A stretch of DNA of 61,531 nucleotides, taken from a virus. The notes under the pieces are model-generated. The model did no database searches. It had not been told where the DNA came from and saw nothing but the letters and a program-made list of their open reading frames with translations. Position 1 is the stretch's first letter. Every line of letters starts with the position of its first letter. Below are positions 37,210 to 47,300 of this stretch, one piece after another. The stretch spans positions 1 through 61,531 of the IMG/VR virus record IMGVR_UViG_3300049157_000049; one strand, 5' to 3'. The position numbers and the translations under genes were made by a program.

Positions 37210-38145
37210 TTATTCTTCGTCCTCAACCGTGAGAACCTTGCCGTCGAAACTGAAGAGCTCGGACTCTTTCAGGTTCTCAGTTTTCTTCGTCCAAGCGATG
37301 ACCTCTTTGCGTTGAGTGGGCTTTATTTTCAGCCGAAGAAGTTTCCCGGGCAGCGCGGTCCGCTTGATCGACCCGCCAGCCGCTTTGACAGTCTCGTAGA
37401 CAGCCACTTCCGGATCAAAGTCACCCCCGGCGTCGTCGGCGGGGTCCTCTTCTTCCTCTTCTTCCTCTTCTTCCTTTGCAGCCGCCTTGGACTTCGCGAG
37501 AGGCTTTCGGCGGGTCTTTGGACGAGTGTCCTTTTCTTCCTCTTCTTCTCCCAATTCATCCTCATCCGCGACGAATTCGTCCTCTCCATCGCTGTCGGTA
37601 TCCTCTTCGATCGAGCCTACAAAGCGCTGATAGTCATCGGTCTCTTCAGCGCCAGGCAAAAGGTAGATCTCAGATGGGACCAGGACCATGATCTGCGCGC
37701 CTTCTTTGGTTTTGCTCTTCCGCCCGGTAAACTCCGCGAGAGGGCGCTGGATCCATTGCGCGTGAAGGCCTTCGAGCTTGCTGATGTCACCCGAGTGGAG
37801 GAGCTTCGCGGGAACACCAAGTTGTTGCAGCTGAGCAAACAGCACAGCCGCTTTTGTGGTACGCCCGATGCTTTCCTGTGAGCCGGTGCTCTTGAGGCGC
37901 TTGCCGCCGTCAACCACCGCGAAGTTGTCACCCGCGTCGCTGCCCATGCTGTACGCCTGCGGATAAGTTTTTTCATCCCCAGCGAGATGGAGCATCGCAA
38001 CGGTGTTGTTGCCCGTCGCCCCTCCATAGTCAAACTTGTCATCGAACCTAGCTCGATAAATTGTGAACTCCCCACCGAAGGTCCCAGTATCCACTTGGTC
38101 TTCAGCTGAAAGGCCCACGTACTTTTCAGTTGGCTTTTTTGCCAT
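37210..38145 (-). CDS. Candidate ssDNA-binding/recombination accessory protein, 311 aa
   Basis: Start MAKKPTEKYVGLSAEDQVDT. The first 170 residues look like one alpha/beta domain (GEFTIYRARFDDKFDYGG, TTKAAVLFAQLQQLGVPAKL); a very acidic/Lys linker follows (EEEEEEEEEDPADDAGGD) and a short C-terminal winged-helix-like domain (VYETVKAAGGSIKRTALPGK). Acidic tails and the place between helicase and nucleases suggest a single-strand binding protein, but no OB fold is proven. Confidence 0.5.
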   Translation of the reverse strand: MAKKPTEKYVGLSAEDQVDTGTFGGEFTIYRARFDDKFDYGGATGNNTVAMLHLAGDEKTYPQAYSMGSDAGDNFAVVDGGKRLKSTGSQESIGRTTKAAVLFAQLQQLGVPAKLLHSGDISKLEGLHAQWIQRPLAEFTGRKSKTKEGAQIMVLVPSEIYLLPGAEETDDYQRFVGSIEEDTDSDGEDEFVADEDELGEEEEEKDTRPKTRRKPLAKSKAAAKEEEEEEEEEDPADDAGGDFDPEVAVYETVKAAGGSIKRTALPGKLLRLKIKPTQRKEVIAWTKKTENLKESELFSFDGKVLTVEDEE

Positions 38146-38149
38146 TTCG

Positions 38150-38446
38150 TCATTCTCCTTTTGTTGGTGTTTTTGGTTTAGATGAAGCCGTTGGGGTTCC
38201 AGCAATCCCGATATCAAATTGCGACAACCGTCTTTCAATCTTCGTGACCAGGCTCTGTAACGCATCGAAATCTTCTAATGTCTCGATATAAGCGTACATA
38301 ATTTTGCTGTCCGCCAAAGTATCCATATTCTCTCTGATAAGGTGGCTAAACAGCCGAGCGTGAGAGGCGCGCGCATTACCTAAAAACAATTCCATCAGCG
38401 AGATTAACTCGCTATTGGGCGTGTCATCTTGTTTGGATTTACTCAT
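38150..38446 (-). CDS. Small helical protein, 98 aa
   Basis: MSKSKQDDTPNSELISLMEL, all helical, Thr/Lys-rich tail. Overlaps the helicase stop by 4 bp. Not recognised. Confidence 0.5.
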   Translation of the reverse strand: MSKSKQDDTPNSELISLMELFLGNARASHARLFSHLIRENMDTLADSKIMYAYIETLEDFDALQSLVTKIERRLSQFDIGIAGTPTASSKPKTPTKGE

Positions 38447-40011
38447 TCTACCCTCCGAGAGGCTTTTGTGTGGCGTATAGGCAGCGTCGCGACCTTACGT
38501 AAAGAGTTCATGAACCATTTTGGAGCGAACCGCTTGTTTGCCCAGATGAACCAGTCCCAAAAATTGTTGTCGACAATAAACGTCTCACAAAAATCGTCTT
38601 CCGCCCTTGTTGCTCGGCCCGACGCTTGGACGATCTCTTGCATAGCGATATAGGATGCATAGGTCTTGTCGAGCTCTATGCGTTTTTTCATGATGGGTGA
38701 GAATAGATTAGGCCAGGGCACCTTAGCGATGATTTGGAATCGACACTCATCGTACGGGAAATCAAGCCCGGTGGTTGACGATGGCGATAGGAATACTCCG
38801 TTAGATGACTTGCGAAATCTGTCAAGTGCGTAGTCTTTATCCCGCGCGTCAGTATGTGTAATGATTCTGTGGGGGTATTTAGTGAGATCGTGTATAAGCT
38901 CTGCGCGTTTGTAGCTAACAGCGTGTATGATCCCTTTTGTATGCGGATGGGCTTTTAGGATTAAGTCCATACGATTCATCCACCAAGAATTCTCCGACGG
39001 TGTATTGTTACGGCTCACTCGAACAGACGGCAGGAAACTAACTCGTCGGTTTTTGACAGGGAACGTATGAGGAAAGCTACAAACCTCTACTTCGTCCTTC
39101 TCGATACCTAGCAGGTTGAGCGTCTTTCGTGTCGCAGTGGCGGAGACTAGGTAAATCTTATCGACACCCGCAAACAAGTAATCTTCGGCGAATTTCGCTG
39201 GCGACAGGGGGTCGAACATGATCTTTTTTTTGCTTGTTGCATCTGGGACCCAATTATCAGGATCGCCATGTTCGCTAAGCGTCTTCATCCCTCGCTTCAG
39301 TCGCGCTAATCTACTCGCTTGGTGTATCCCCGCTGCACTCTTGTTGTAGGTTAACTTTTTCCTACCCCATATAGTCACGAACGTTTTCGCAAAAGCTACC
39401 CAATCCTCGGGCTTCGAAGTCCTAGGGTAAGTGTCGCCACAAAACTCACGAAGGTCCTCGTACCGGAAACTCACGCCAAGGAAATTTGCAAGCTCTTTCG
39501 GCGCAGAATGAGCTTCGTCTAAAACCAACAGATCGAAGGCGCCCATCTTGCTTAGGTTGTGCATGTAGTAGCTATAATTCGTAACCACTAAATTAGAGGT
39601 AACCATCTTGTCAAACGCTGCATAATACGTACATTGCTTATCCCCGCTACCCGCGGAGATACGGCTGCAATCTATGTTGTAATTACAAGGGCCTAAATCA
39701 ACCGTAATTAGTGGGTTGTTTGGCTCCTCTTTACACCCGTAGTTGTTCTTTCCTCGGATGTCAGACACCAACTCCTCGTAGTCCCTGATGATTTGGTTCT
39801 GTAATGCTTTTGTCGACGTGAGGATACACGTGCGCCCGCCCATCAGAAGATGTTGTGCAACGTATGTTAGGGTTTTGCCGCCGCCTGTGGGGATAGTGTG
39901 TAATACGAATCGCGCCTCAGACTTCAAAGCGCGAACGATAGCGGCATCTTGGTACTTACGCCACTTAGTGAATTTTTCGGGCGCGCCTATCTCTTTAGGT
40001 TTGGGGAGCAT
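38443..40011 (-). CDS. DinG/XPD-like SF2 DNA helicase
   Basis: 5'-3' helicase of the Rad3 group. Walker A TIPTGGGKT (about residues 39-47), motif Ia LTSTKALQNQ, four cysteines between (NYGC...GPCNYNIDC...KQCTYYAAF, about residues 92-128) as an iron-sulfur site, motif II LVLDEAH, motif III SATATRKT, motif VI ASGRATR. 522 residues. Functions in opening structured DNA during phage replication. Confidence 0.88.
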   Translation of the reverse strand: MLPKPKEIGAPEKFTKWRKYQDAAIVRALKSEARFVLHTIPTGGGKTLTYVAQHLLMGGRTCILTSTKALQNQIIRDYEELVSDIRGKNNYGCKEEPNNPLITVDLGPCNYNIDCSRISAGSGDKQCTYYAAFDKMVTSNLVVTNYSYYMHNLSKMGAFDLLVLDEAHSAPKELANFLGVSFRYEDLREFCGDTYPRTSKPEDWVAFAKTFVTIWGRKKLTYNKSAAGIHQASRLARLKRGMKTLSEHGDPDNWVPDATSKKKIMFDPLSPAKFAEDYLFAGVDKIYLVSATATRKTLNLLGIEKDEVEVCSFPHTFPVKNRRVSFLPSVRVSRNNTPSENSWWMNRMDLILKAHPHTKGIIHAVSYKRAELIHDLTKYPHRIITHTDARDKDYALDRFRKSSNGVFLSPSSTTGLDFPYDECRFQIIAKVPWPNLFSPIMKKRIELDKTYASYIAMQEIVQASGRATRAEDDFCETFIVDNNFWDWFIWANKRFAPKWFMNSLRKVATLPIRHTKASRRVE

Positions 40012-40012
40012 G

Positions 40013-40606
40013 TTAGCTGATACTTTTGACCATGGAAAGGCTTACGCCCGTCATCTGTTTTTCGATACCTTCAAACGCGCGGTTGAAATCTTGTAGATAT
40101 TTGTCACGCCAATGCGAATGTTCCATGTCTTTAATTTTTTGTCGTACTTGAGCGATAGTCCGAGCCGCTTCGGCCACCGCACCGCTCATGACGAGACGGT
40201 TTATGACCTCTTGGGAGCGCTGGATTGTCTGCTCAAAAGACATGAGTTCTTCCTGCGCAGCAAGGATCTCTAGGATCGATTCCACTTGCGAGATTGAGGA
40301 TTTGATCATGAGAGAGTTTTTGAGCTTTTTGTGTTTGGAAAGACGGCGGATATGTTCGCGGACAGCATGTCGGATGAAATCCCCTTCCGCTTTGTACTCG
40401 TCCCCGTATTCGTTGACGAGCTCGCGGATGACTGCGGCTGATTGGGGTTGTATAGAAAACGTAATGCGCGTTGAGTGGCCTTTGTCATCGACCGTAACAC
40501 GCGACTTGCGGAATCCAGTTCGGTCAATACCTGAAAACGGGTCCTCTTGAGGCTCATCATCAAAGTTGTTACTGACAGATAGGGATAGAAATTTGTCATG
40601 AGTCAT
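40013..40606 (-). CDS. Ribbon-helix-helix-like protein with coiled coil, 197 aa
   Basis: Residues about 45-90 (STRITFSIQPQSAAVIRELV, EYKAEGDFIRHAVREHIRRL) match a strand-helix-helix DNA-binding unit; the rest is a helical coiled coil. It may be a regulator or a DNA-organising protein. Overlaps the next gene by 11 bp. Confidence 0.55.
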   Translation of the reverse strand: MTHDKFLSLSVSNNFDDEPQEDPFSGIDRTGFRKSRVTVDDKGHSTRITFSIQPQSAAVIRELVNEYGDEYKAEGDFIRHAVREHIRRLSKHKKLKNSLMIKSSISQVESILEILAAQEELMSFEQTIQRSQEVINRLVMSGAVAEAARTIAQVRQKIKDMEHSHWRDKYLQDFNRAFEGIEKQMTGVSLSMVKSIS

Positions 40607-41006
40607 TGTTAGCCTCTTTCCATTTGGCGTAGTGGTAGCGCGTGCGACACCCCGGCTTGCAGAATTTATGATCTGAACGTGCAGGGGTGAACGTCACATT
40701 ACAGAATATACACTGCCTGTTGGGGTGTTGAACACGGATCGATTCATGTGTCGAGACCCAACCAAGCTTCGCCATTCGCCGTTGCTGGTGGAAGTTCGGA
40801 CGGCCCGGCTTGTTCCCCATCACCATGAAGCGGGGGTCTTTTCCGGCGGCTCGCCGTTCCCACTTGTGGATCGACTCGAGCAGGTTTTTGCGCTCGTCGC
40901 GACGGGTGACTGTCGGGAGAATCTCTCGCAGGCGTTTCAGATACGCTCGCGCGCCGTCCCGGTCACCAGGGGACAGAACAGGGCAGTCAAGGTGTCGTTT
41001 GCTCAT
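40596..41006 (-). CDS. Zinc-finger protein, 136 aa
   Basis: The C-terminal segment CIFCNVTFTPARSDHKFC then CKPGCRTRYHYAKW is a TRASH/MYM-like zinc finger; the N-terminal part is basic helices. First gene of the leftward replication operon. A promoter-like element with half of the CCGCTTAGC operator lies 10-40 bp upstream. Confidence 0.6.
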   Translation of the reverse strand: MSKRHLDCPVLSPGDRDGARAYLKRLREILPTVTRRDERKNLLESIHKWERRAAGKDPRFMVMGNKPGRPNFHQQRRMAKLGWVSTHESIRVQHPNRQCIFCNVTFTPARSDHKFCKPGCRTRYHYAKWKEANNDS

Positions 41007-41011
41007 TTGTC

Positions 41012-41042
41012 TATGCTAAGCGGTTTTGGTTGACGCTGTCAA
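41012..41042 (-). promoter_or_regulatory. Candidate promoter of the replication operon
   Basis: TTGACA (41042-41037), 18-bp spacer ending in the half-operator CCGCT, then TAGCAT (about 41018-41013). It lies directly between the terminator of the tail operon and the 41006 start. The 18-bp spacing makes it less certain than the others. Confidence 0.5.
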
Positions 41043-41050
41043 GCCTGCAG

Positions 41051-41076
41051 AAAAAAGGGCTGCTAGCCGCAGCCCC
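41051..41076 (-). terminator. Intrinsic terminator at the end of the structural operon
   Basis: Minus strand GGGCTGC-loop-GCAGCCC (41075-41057) followed by six T. It ends the tail transcript after the 41111 gene. Confidence 0.85.
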
Positions 41077-41110
41077 AAAAAGTAATATTACCCCGCGACA
41101 GCATGTAATA

Positions 41111-41425
41111 TTACTTATTCAACTTAGCTTCCAGCCGTTCGATCTTCGCCTCGACTTTGTCGGTGAGTCGCTGGACCTGACCGACGAGCGTTGCTAGGAC
41201 CTCGGTGTTTTTGCCTACGTACTCGTTTGACTGCTTGAGAATCAGCATGAGCTGATCGTTGGATTTCACCCCGGACGCGGTCATGAATCGTAAGAAAAGG
41301 AACAACATGCCGAGAGCGAGCACCGCAATGACAACCGAATGGGGCGCGATGGTTCCGGTCGTCTCGATCGTTTTCTCCAATATTTCAGCTTGTGTACCAG
41401 AGATTATTTTCAATGTGGGAATCAT
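41111..41425 (-). CDS. Membrane/coiled-coil protein, 104 aa
   Basis: A central membrane segment (VVIAVLALGMLFLFLRFM, about residues 30-48) then a coiled coil ending AKIERLEAKLNK. Last gene of the tail operon; could be a holin or spanin-like component. Not recognised. Confidence 0.55.
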   Translation of the reverse strand: MIPTLKIISGTQAEILEKTIETTGTIAPHSVVIAVLALGMLFLFLRFMTASGVKSNDQLMLILKQSNEYVGKNTEVLATLVGQVQRLTDKVEAKIERLEAKLNK

Positions 41426-41476
41426 GATGTTAGTCTCCTTACCTACTGTAATAATGCTCCCGTCGACGCTGTAATA

Positions 41477-42484
41477 TTACTCATCTGGTAGAATAAGGGC
41501 GGAGAGGGGCCGAACGTATGAAAGGACGCGCACCTGTATCTCACCAAACACCGGCCCTGTGGCGGCCTGAGAGACATCGATCCGTAACAGCCCGTTGTCT
41601 ACCCCCGATCCCGAGCTCGGAGCGAGACAGCGGCGCGCGTAGGACGTGGCATCGGGTATTTTGCGCGCGGCATTGTCGGATGTGGAGAGTGTCGGCCCGG
41701 TCGCGTACATGTCCACCCAAGAGGACCCGTCCCATTTGAAAACGTCTAAGTTTATATCAGTGTTAGGGTTAGCGTCCGTGAAGAGTCCCACATCTTCCAC
41801 ACGCGCCGCGTCCCAAATACGATGCAGGAGCTTGGCGCCCGTCGTGATCCCTGATCCGAACTGGTAGTTGAACGTCTCGCGTCTCGGGATTGCCGGGATT
41901 GTGTCTGCGGGTGGAACGGCACCGATTAGAACCGTAGGCTGAGAGACGTACATGTCGCCAGTAGCGGCCAGCTCCGCCTGCAGAATGAGCTTGTCAGCGT
42001 TCGCGGCGATGGTGTGAGTCAGAGTCATCAACTGCCAGTCGTCATCGCCGTCGTGGGCGTCTGTGCGCGTCGGTGAGCCTGTGCCGCCGTCATTCAGCGC
42101 GATCTTGGCGTTTGTGGAGTCGGATTTGACCCAGACTGCGACGACGATCGGCACGCCATCGAGCCCGTCGTCATAGGATGCGGTGGTCAAGATGTTGTAA
42201 TCGAGCGAGTCCGTACCCGAACCCGAGTAGGTCATTTTCGTTGCGAAATCCCCCTTTTTCCGAGTGGTATCCGCGAGCCCGGTCCCGGTGCGCGCGATCG
42301 TCGGGCTGCCTGACTTTCCCCAGAGAGCCGGGGGGTTGGCGTCTCCGTTGTGCCAGATGAGGAAATCGGAATTCGCGATGAGGTTGATGCCGAACAGGGA
42401 TTGGTCAATAGCCTGAAAGTTGCTCCGGACGTCCGCCGAGACGGTTTTGGCGCCGTCTGCAGGCTTGTTGCGGTTGTAGGTCAT
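41477..42484 (-). CDS. Tail fibre/receptor-binding-type protein, 335 aa
   Basis: MTYNRNKPADGAKTVSADVR resembles the N-terminal collar of short tail fibres; LIANSDFLIWHNGDANPPALWG then a carbohydrate-binding-module-like jelly roll (VVAVWVKSDSTNAKIALNDG, WQLMTLTHTIAANADKLILQ). The C-terminal 130 residues look like a separate beta domain. Likely exposed at the tail tip. Confidence 0.6.
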   Translation of the reverse strand: MTYNRNKPADGAKTVSADVRSNFQAIDQSLFGINLIANSDFLIWHNGDANPPALWGKSGSPTIARTGTGLADTTRKKGDFATKMTYSGSGTDSLDYNILTTASYDDGLDGVPIVVAVWVKSDSTNAKIALNDGGTGSPTRTDAHDGDDDWQLMTLTHTIAANADKLILQAELAATGDMYVSQPTVLIGAVPPADTIPAIPRRETFNYQFGSGITTGAKLLHRIWDAARVEDVGLFTDANPNTDINLDVFKWDGSSWVDMYATGPTLSTSDNAARKIPDATSYARRCLAPSSGSGVDNGLLRIDVSQAATGPVFGEIQVRVLSYVRPLSALILPDE

Positions 42485-42774
42485 GGGCGTCTCCGTATGT
42501 GCTGGTCTACGTCATCGTGCAGCTTTTGAATCTGGCACCCAAGGCTCTCAAAGCGTCGGGAGTGGCGTCTCAGGCGCGCCACACGGTGGGACCACCGAGC
42601 GAGCATGCTTCGCAGCTCCTCAAACGGCAACGGGGCGACGCGCCTTCGGTGCTCTAACATCTGGGATTGCAGCGCTTCCAACTCGCTGGACTCCGCGTCG
42701 GTGAGCTCTCCATTGATGTCCTTGTCAATCAGCGCGCATCGGCGCGCGTTCTTCGCATCGGTCCATCGCGTCAT
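42481..42774 (-). CDS. Small helical protein, 97 aa
   Basis: WTDAKNARRCALIDKDINGE and LTDAESSELEALQSQMLEHR match a widespread family of unknown function (NARR..LIDKEI.G.LT..E..EL..LQ). The C-terminal part is a basic helix. Confidence 0.6.
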   Translation of the reverse strand: MTRWTDAKNARRCALIDKDINGELTDAESSELEALQSQMLEHRRRVAPLPFEELRSMLARWSHRVARLRRHSRRFESLGCQIQKLHDDVDQHIRRRP

Positions 42775-43178
42775 TTCAGCTTGCCCTTTTTACGGCCGGC
42801 CCGACCCCGACCTCTCCCGCGACCCGGGCCGGAGTCGTCATCGCCCCCGCCACCACCGCCCGATTGGAGGATTTCCGGTAGGTCCATCCGCCGCGCGAAG
42901 TCGCGCACGATCTTGTGGTACTCCGCACGCGCCAACTTGCGGCCGGCCGCAGCGAGCTCAGGCGGTAGCTCGGTCAGCCGGTTGATGTTTTCCTCCAACG
43001 ATAATTGTATCAGCATATCAATGTTGTCGCGAGAGGCGGCGATACCCAGCTCGTGAAGCGCCGACGTAACCCCTTGCTTCGTAAGGCTATAGGCTTGTTT
43101 GATCGCCTCAAGCGCTTTCCGGTCGATGAATTTCTTTTCATGGTCTGGGTCCGCTAAGGGCTTAAAGTTGAATGACAT
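42771..43178 (-). CDS. Hypothetical protein, 135 aa
   Basis: MSFNFKPLADPDHEKKFIDR, helices in the middle, then a Gly- and Arg-rich disordered tail (SGPGRGRGRGRAGRKKGK). It follows the radical SAM gene by 24 bp. Not recognised; the basic tail could bind the acidic Cys-repeat or DNA. Confidence 0.5.
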   Translation of the reverse strand: MSFNFKPLADPDHEKKFIDRKALEAIKQAYSLTKQGVTSALHELGIAASRDNIDMLIQLSLEENINRLTELPPELAAAGRKLARAEYHKIVRDFARRMDLPEILQSGGGGGGDDDSGPGRGRGRGRAGRKKGKLK

Positions 43179-43202
43179 AGAAGGGATCCCCTCGAAATTT
43201 TG

Positions 43203-44324
43203 TCACGCTTTGTAGCTGAGCTTGCCCTCAATTTTAGCACCTAAATGAAGCCCTGCAAAGATCGATTGCATCGACTGGCACCAGCCGGGAGCGATGTCGT
43301 AGCGGTTTTTCGGGTCATGGCCATCCTGTCCTATGTAACGACAGTGGCATCCACCAAAACTGACAGGGTTCGCCGCGCAGTCCCCACAATCGAAGCCCTT
43401 TGGTGTCCGCATCTGGGAGTTTTTGATCCCACTGACTTCTGTAAGTCGGGTCTGGTTAATGACGGGGTCGTGGAATACGTCACCCACTTTGTAATATTCT
43501 GCGGTGCCTTCCGCCACACCCGGCTCGAACGCTTTGAACGCCATCTCTTGGCTCGGGTACAGATAGCCTTCCGGTGTTAACGCAAGCATTGATAGCCCAG
43601 TTCCGCACGGCTGCAGAGGTTTTGAACTACGAATGTAAGTTTCGTAGAATTTACCAGCCCAATTTGATGACATGGATTTCCGTATGCACAACCGCATCAC
43701 CCGCTTCATGAAATCTTGTAGCATGATTCGGGACTCCGGCTTCCATTCTTTGAGCCAATTGATGTTGAAATTTAGTTTCTTGAATCCGCGGTCGATCATC
43801 CAGTGGAGATCATCTGTCGAGAATGGAACATCTGGGTCAAGTTGCCAAGCGATCTCGAGACCGGGTCTCCATTTGAGTAGGGACTCGGGGTCTATTACGT
43901 CCCATGAAGGTTTTCCTTTGTAGTAGAAACGCTGCTTGTCGTGTATCCATGGTGGGCCGTCGAGAGACAGTAGCATCCCTACCTTATGGCTATCCATGAA
44001 TGACATAAAATCATCGTCGAGCATGGTGCCGTTTGTGGTGATTGACCATTTCAAATTAAGAGGGGAGTTAGACCATTCCGTCACGACCTTTTTGATGAGG
44101 GGTTTATTGAGAAGGGGTTCGCCTCCATACCAAATGATGTTGAGGTTTTTGTCCTTCTTACACCAATCGTTGATGAGCCATTCAAACGCGCGATCGGCAG
44201 TCCTTGGCGGCATCATCTTGAATAGTCCCGCATTCTTTTGCCATTTCCATTGGTGACTGCCCTGGTAGCAATAACTACAATCCAAGTTGCATGTTCTCGT
44301 GTTGACAAGCCAAAGTGTTTTCAT
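43203..44324 (-). CDS. Radical SAM/SPASM peptide-modifying enzyme
   Basis: Start MKTLWLVNTRTCNLDCSYCY at 44324, whose ATG overlaps the stop of the Cys-repeat tail gene (TAATG). The 4Fe-4S/SAM motif is C12-x3-C16-x2-C19; the GGE motif appears as IIWYGGEPLL, and SITTNGTML and LLSLDGPPW are the later barrel strands. The C-terminus is SPASM-like: PCGTGLSMLALTPEGYLYP, then GFDCGDC...GGCHCRY and APGWCQSM for auxiliary clusters. 373 residues matches anaerobic sulfatase-maturase/RiPP maturases, which act on Cys or Ser side chains. Coupled translation marks the neighbouring cysteine repeats as the probable substrate (thioether crosslinks or Cys oxidation). Confidence 0.88.
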   Translation of the reverse strand: MKTLWLVNTRTCNLDCSYCYQGSHQWKWQKNAGLFKMMPPRTADRAFEWLINDWCKKDKNLNIIWYGGEPLLNKPLIKKVVTEWSNSPLNLKWSITTNGTMLDDDFMSFMDSHKVGMLLSLDGPPWIHDKQRFYYKGKPSWDVIDPESLLKWRPGLEIAWQLDPDVPFSTDDLHWMIDRGFKKLNFNINWLKEWKPESRIMLQDFMKRVMRLCIRKSMSSNWAGKFYETYIRSSKPLQPCGTGLSMLALTPEGYLYPSQEMAFKAFEPGVAEGTAEYYKVGDVFHDPVINQTRLTEVSGIKNSQMRTPKGFDCGDCAANPVSFGGCHCRYIGQDGHDPKNRYDIAPGWCQSMQSIFAGLHLGAKIEGKLSYKA

Positions 44325-47300
44325 TATAGATCTTCGTCTCCGGACTCTCTGCCTGATTGACAGATTGACTGACATTGCGATTGGCAATGGGTTTGACACC
44401 CTACCTGACAGTTCAGTTCACACGTAGATTGGCAATTCAACTCACAGTTAGATTGACAGCTAACCTCGCATGTAGACTGGCACGTTACCTGGCACCCGGT
44501 CTGGCAAGTGATTTGGCAACCAGACTGGCACCCTTGTTGGCAAACAGTTTGACATGACGATTCACACGGTGATTGGCAACCGAGCTCACAAGCTGTTTGG
44601 CAGGAAGACTCACACGGAGTTTGACAGCCCCCGCCCTCACACCCTCCCTGACAAGCAAGCTCACACGTAGCCTGACATGAGCTTTGACATGTGTCCTGAC
44701 AAGTCAGCTCGCACGTCGATTGACAGGCAAGTTGACAGGTATCTTGGCACGCACTCTGGCATGCAATTTGACATGATGCTTCGCAAGTCTCTTGGCAAGC
44801 GATTTCGCACGTATCCTGGCACGATTGTTGGCACGTTGACTGACAGGATGATTGACAGAATCCTTGACACTCATTAACACACGCTTGGCTCGCAACCGTT
44901 ACGCGATCGTCAGTCGCGGTGAACTGTACCAGGCCCGACAGCGCGTCTTTCGATAGAGATATAATCCGGAAAATTTCATTTGAGATTTGGCCCGACTTAC
45001 CGAGTCCTCTTCGCTTCAAGATCTTAAACTTGTCACCTACTTCCTTGCGCATCAACTTCCCCCCGATGACTGTGCCTTGTATCTTGCGCGCAGCAGATGA
45101 TGACAGTTCGAGAATCCGTGACGCTAAGGACTCCGCATTGTCCGTGATCTTTAGATACGTCTCTACAGGTTTTATGTCCGGACGTCCCAGTAATACGGAA
45201 ACTGACGTGTCGGAGCGTTCAACGGACTCAAACGTACCGCGCGAGGGGTCTTGGTCGAAATCCACACGGATCTTAGCGAATACCTCATTTGAGGCTCTTG
45301 ACGAAGAGAAATCAGAAATATCGTAATCAAACACAGTAGTTATATTGTCGGCTACTGTACCTACATAAATCTGATAGAAGATTTTGCCTGAGCCATCAAT
45401 GATGATGTTCCCGAGATTACTACGCTCCAATGTGTCAAAGATTTCGCTTGTGCTTGTGCTTTCACGGAGATAGATGCTAAGAGATTCCGCAGCGGTATCT
45501 CGAGCGAACAAAAAGCTAGTCGTGTCGATTGCGCTCGACGGTTTACCCATGAAGCGCACAAGGAGCGTCTGGAGAATGTCGGCCCCTATCTCAATAAGAG
45601 CATCTGCGGTGCCCGTGAAGGTTCCGCTAGCGTCGTCTCGATACCCTTTAGCGTCCGTTCGCAGGATGTGATCGCGATCAACGTCGTCAAATATTGCGTT
45701 GTCGGCTTCATAGCTTAGCGACCCCGTGTTGTCGTCCCCGAGATTGAACCCTAGCAGCCCCCAACCAGTGGAGCTAGAATGGGACCCCGTTTTTGTAAGT
45801 AGGTTAGCAGTTCCGGCATCCTTTGAAACCGTGATTTGATGCGTGGTATTACTGTATGCACAATTCCAGTCGGCCGCGCCAGCGTCTCTTAGCTGCGTCT
45901 GCACATGTGCTGCTAAAGACTGCGCCGTGTAGAGTCCCGACGTCAACTCGGCGGTAAGCTCCGCACCCCCTTCATTGAAGTCCAAACGAGAGTTGGTGTC
46001 GAGCACGCGGTATGGACCCACATCGCGAGAGATAGTGAATCTACCGTTGTCAACATCCGTTGTATAGTCTGTCCCATCGACAAGCTCTAGCCGCTCGGTC
46101 GTTAACCTTAACCCTGCGAATTCCTCAGACGTGTAAGCATAGACTGTGGTTATTTCTTTGATACCGTTTGGGGCTCTACTTACATCCGCGACCTCATAGA
46201 CCCCATAATCGTTTGCAGTTACGTTTACACGAAAAGGTGTGATGTTGGATTTCACCCCGAAAAATACAGGTTTTATACGTCCGTCAGTTTTTGTAAGGCT
46301 TAAATTGGGAAGGTCGTCTTCAGAATAGAGATCCGTCGCAATCTGCTGATGGAAGAACGTTCGCTCGTCATCCAAATCGAACGTCGCTATGTCATCTGTG
46401 ATGTTGATGCGCTGGATTAGGCCTGTCATTTGAGCGAAATACTGGTTGACGTCGAGCTCAACAGTCGTTCCATCAGACGCCTCAATGGCACCCCCGATCT
46501 TGACGATGACAGACTGACTCATCCATTGTAGTTCGGCAACCAAACGTTCGATGAATCCATCGGAATTGATTAACGACACGTCCCCACTACCTATTTGTTT
46601 CCCTGCGAAATAGATATCAGGCGAACCCGTCTCAAGACTAGGGATGGAGGAATTGGAGACCCGGGGGTCATAAGGGTAGTAACGATAGATTCTCTCCATC
46701 ACGATACCGTCATACAACACGATCGATGTACCGCTGCCGCCCGATTTGGTTTCGAACGTTACGACATGATTACCACTACTCTCTGCGCGAAAATCCACGA
46801 TGAATCGTTTCCAAGCGTCTCCGGTATTGTTGAGGTCAATATCTCCATCAAAACTCGCAACGTCTTCCCAATTGGTCCCGTCTGTGTGTACAAATGCATT
46901 GGGTGTTGCGAAGTTATCACGGACCCGTATTACCCCCTGCGTGGCGTTCGTGCCTATCGTTTTGTAATACCCGTGTAGACGATAACGGTGGCCGGAAACT
47001 AATGTAATGTTCCCTGTAGTTAGAATAGTCTGCCCACCGACTGTTGTATCAGCCGCTGTAAGCCTCGCTGCGGAAGAATTTATCTTTACGTCAGTGGTTT
47101 CTTCGTCGACGGTGCCCGTTCCTGTCTTGGTGAAATTGTCAGGCGAGCCTCCAGTCCAATTTTCAAAGTCCCCGTTTGTTACGAGATTGTTGCCGGATAG
47201 ATCGGGAAGAATTAGTGCTTTTGACGCGAAATGAAATGGCACAACGGCGGCTACTGTGGTGTCTGACGGATCGCTGCCATCCGAAAGATTGACGTAGAGC

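Noticed and set aside
41081-41480. TAATATTAC nonanucleotide (rolling-circle nick site of geminivirus-type replicons), seen three times
   Set aside because: It occurs in the stop-codon context of two adjacent minus-strand genes (AGTAATATTAC) with no stem-loop around it and no Rep-type protein; most likely a coincidence or a small recombination scar.
44375-44877. Plus-strand frames opposite the Cys tract
   Set aside because: Open frames such as those at 44375-44557 and 44677-44877 are shadows produced by the 12-bp period of the real gene; no ribosome sites or continuity.
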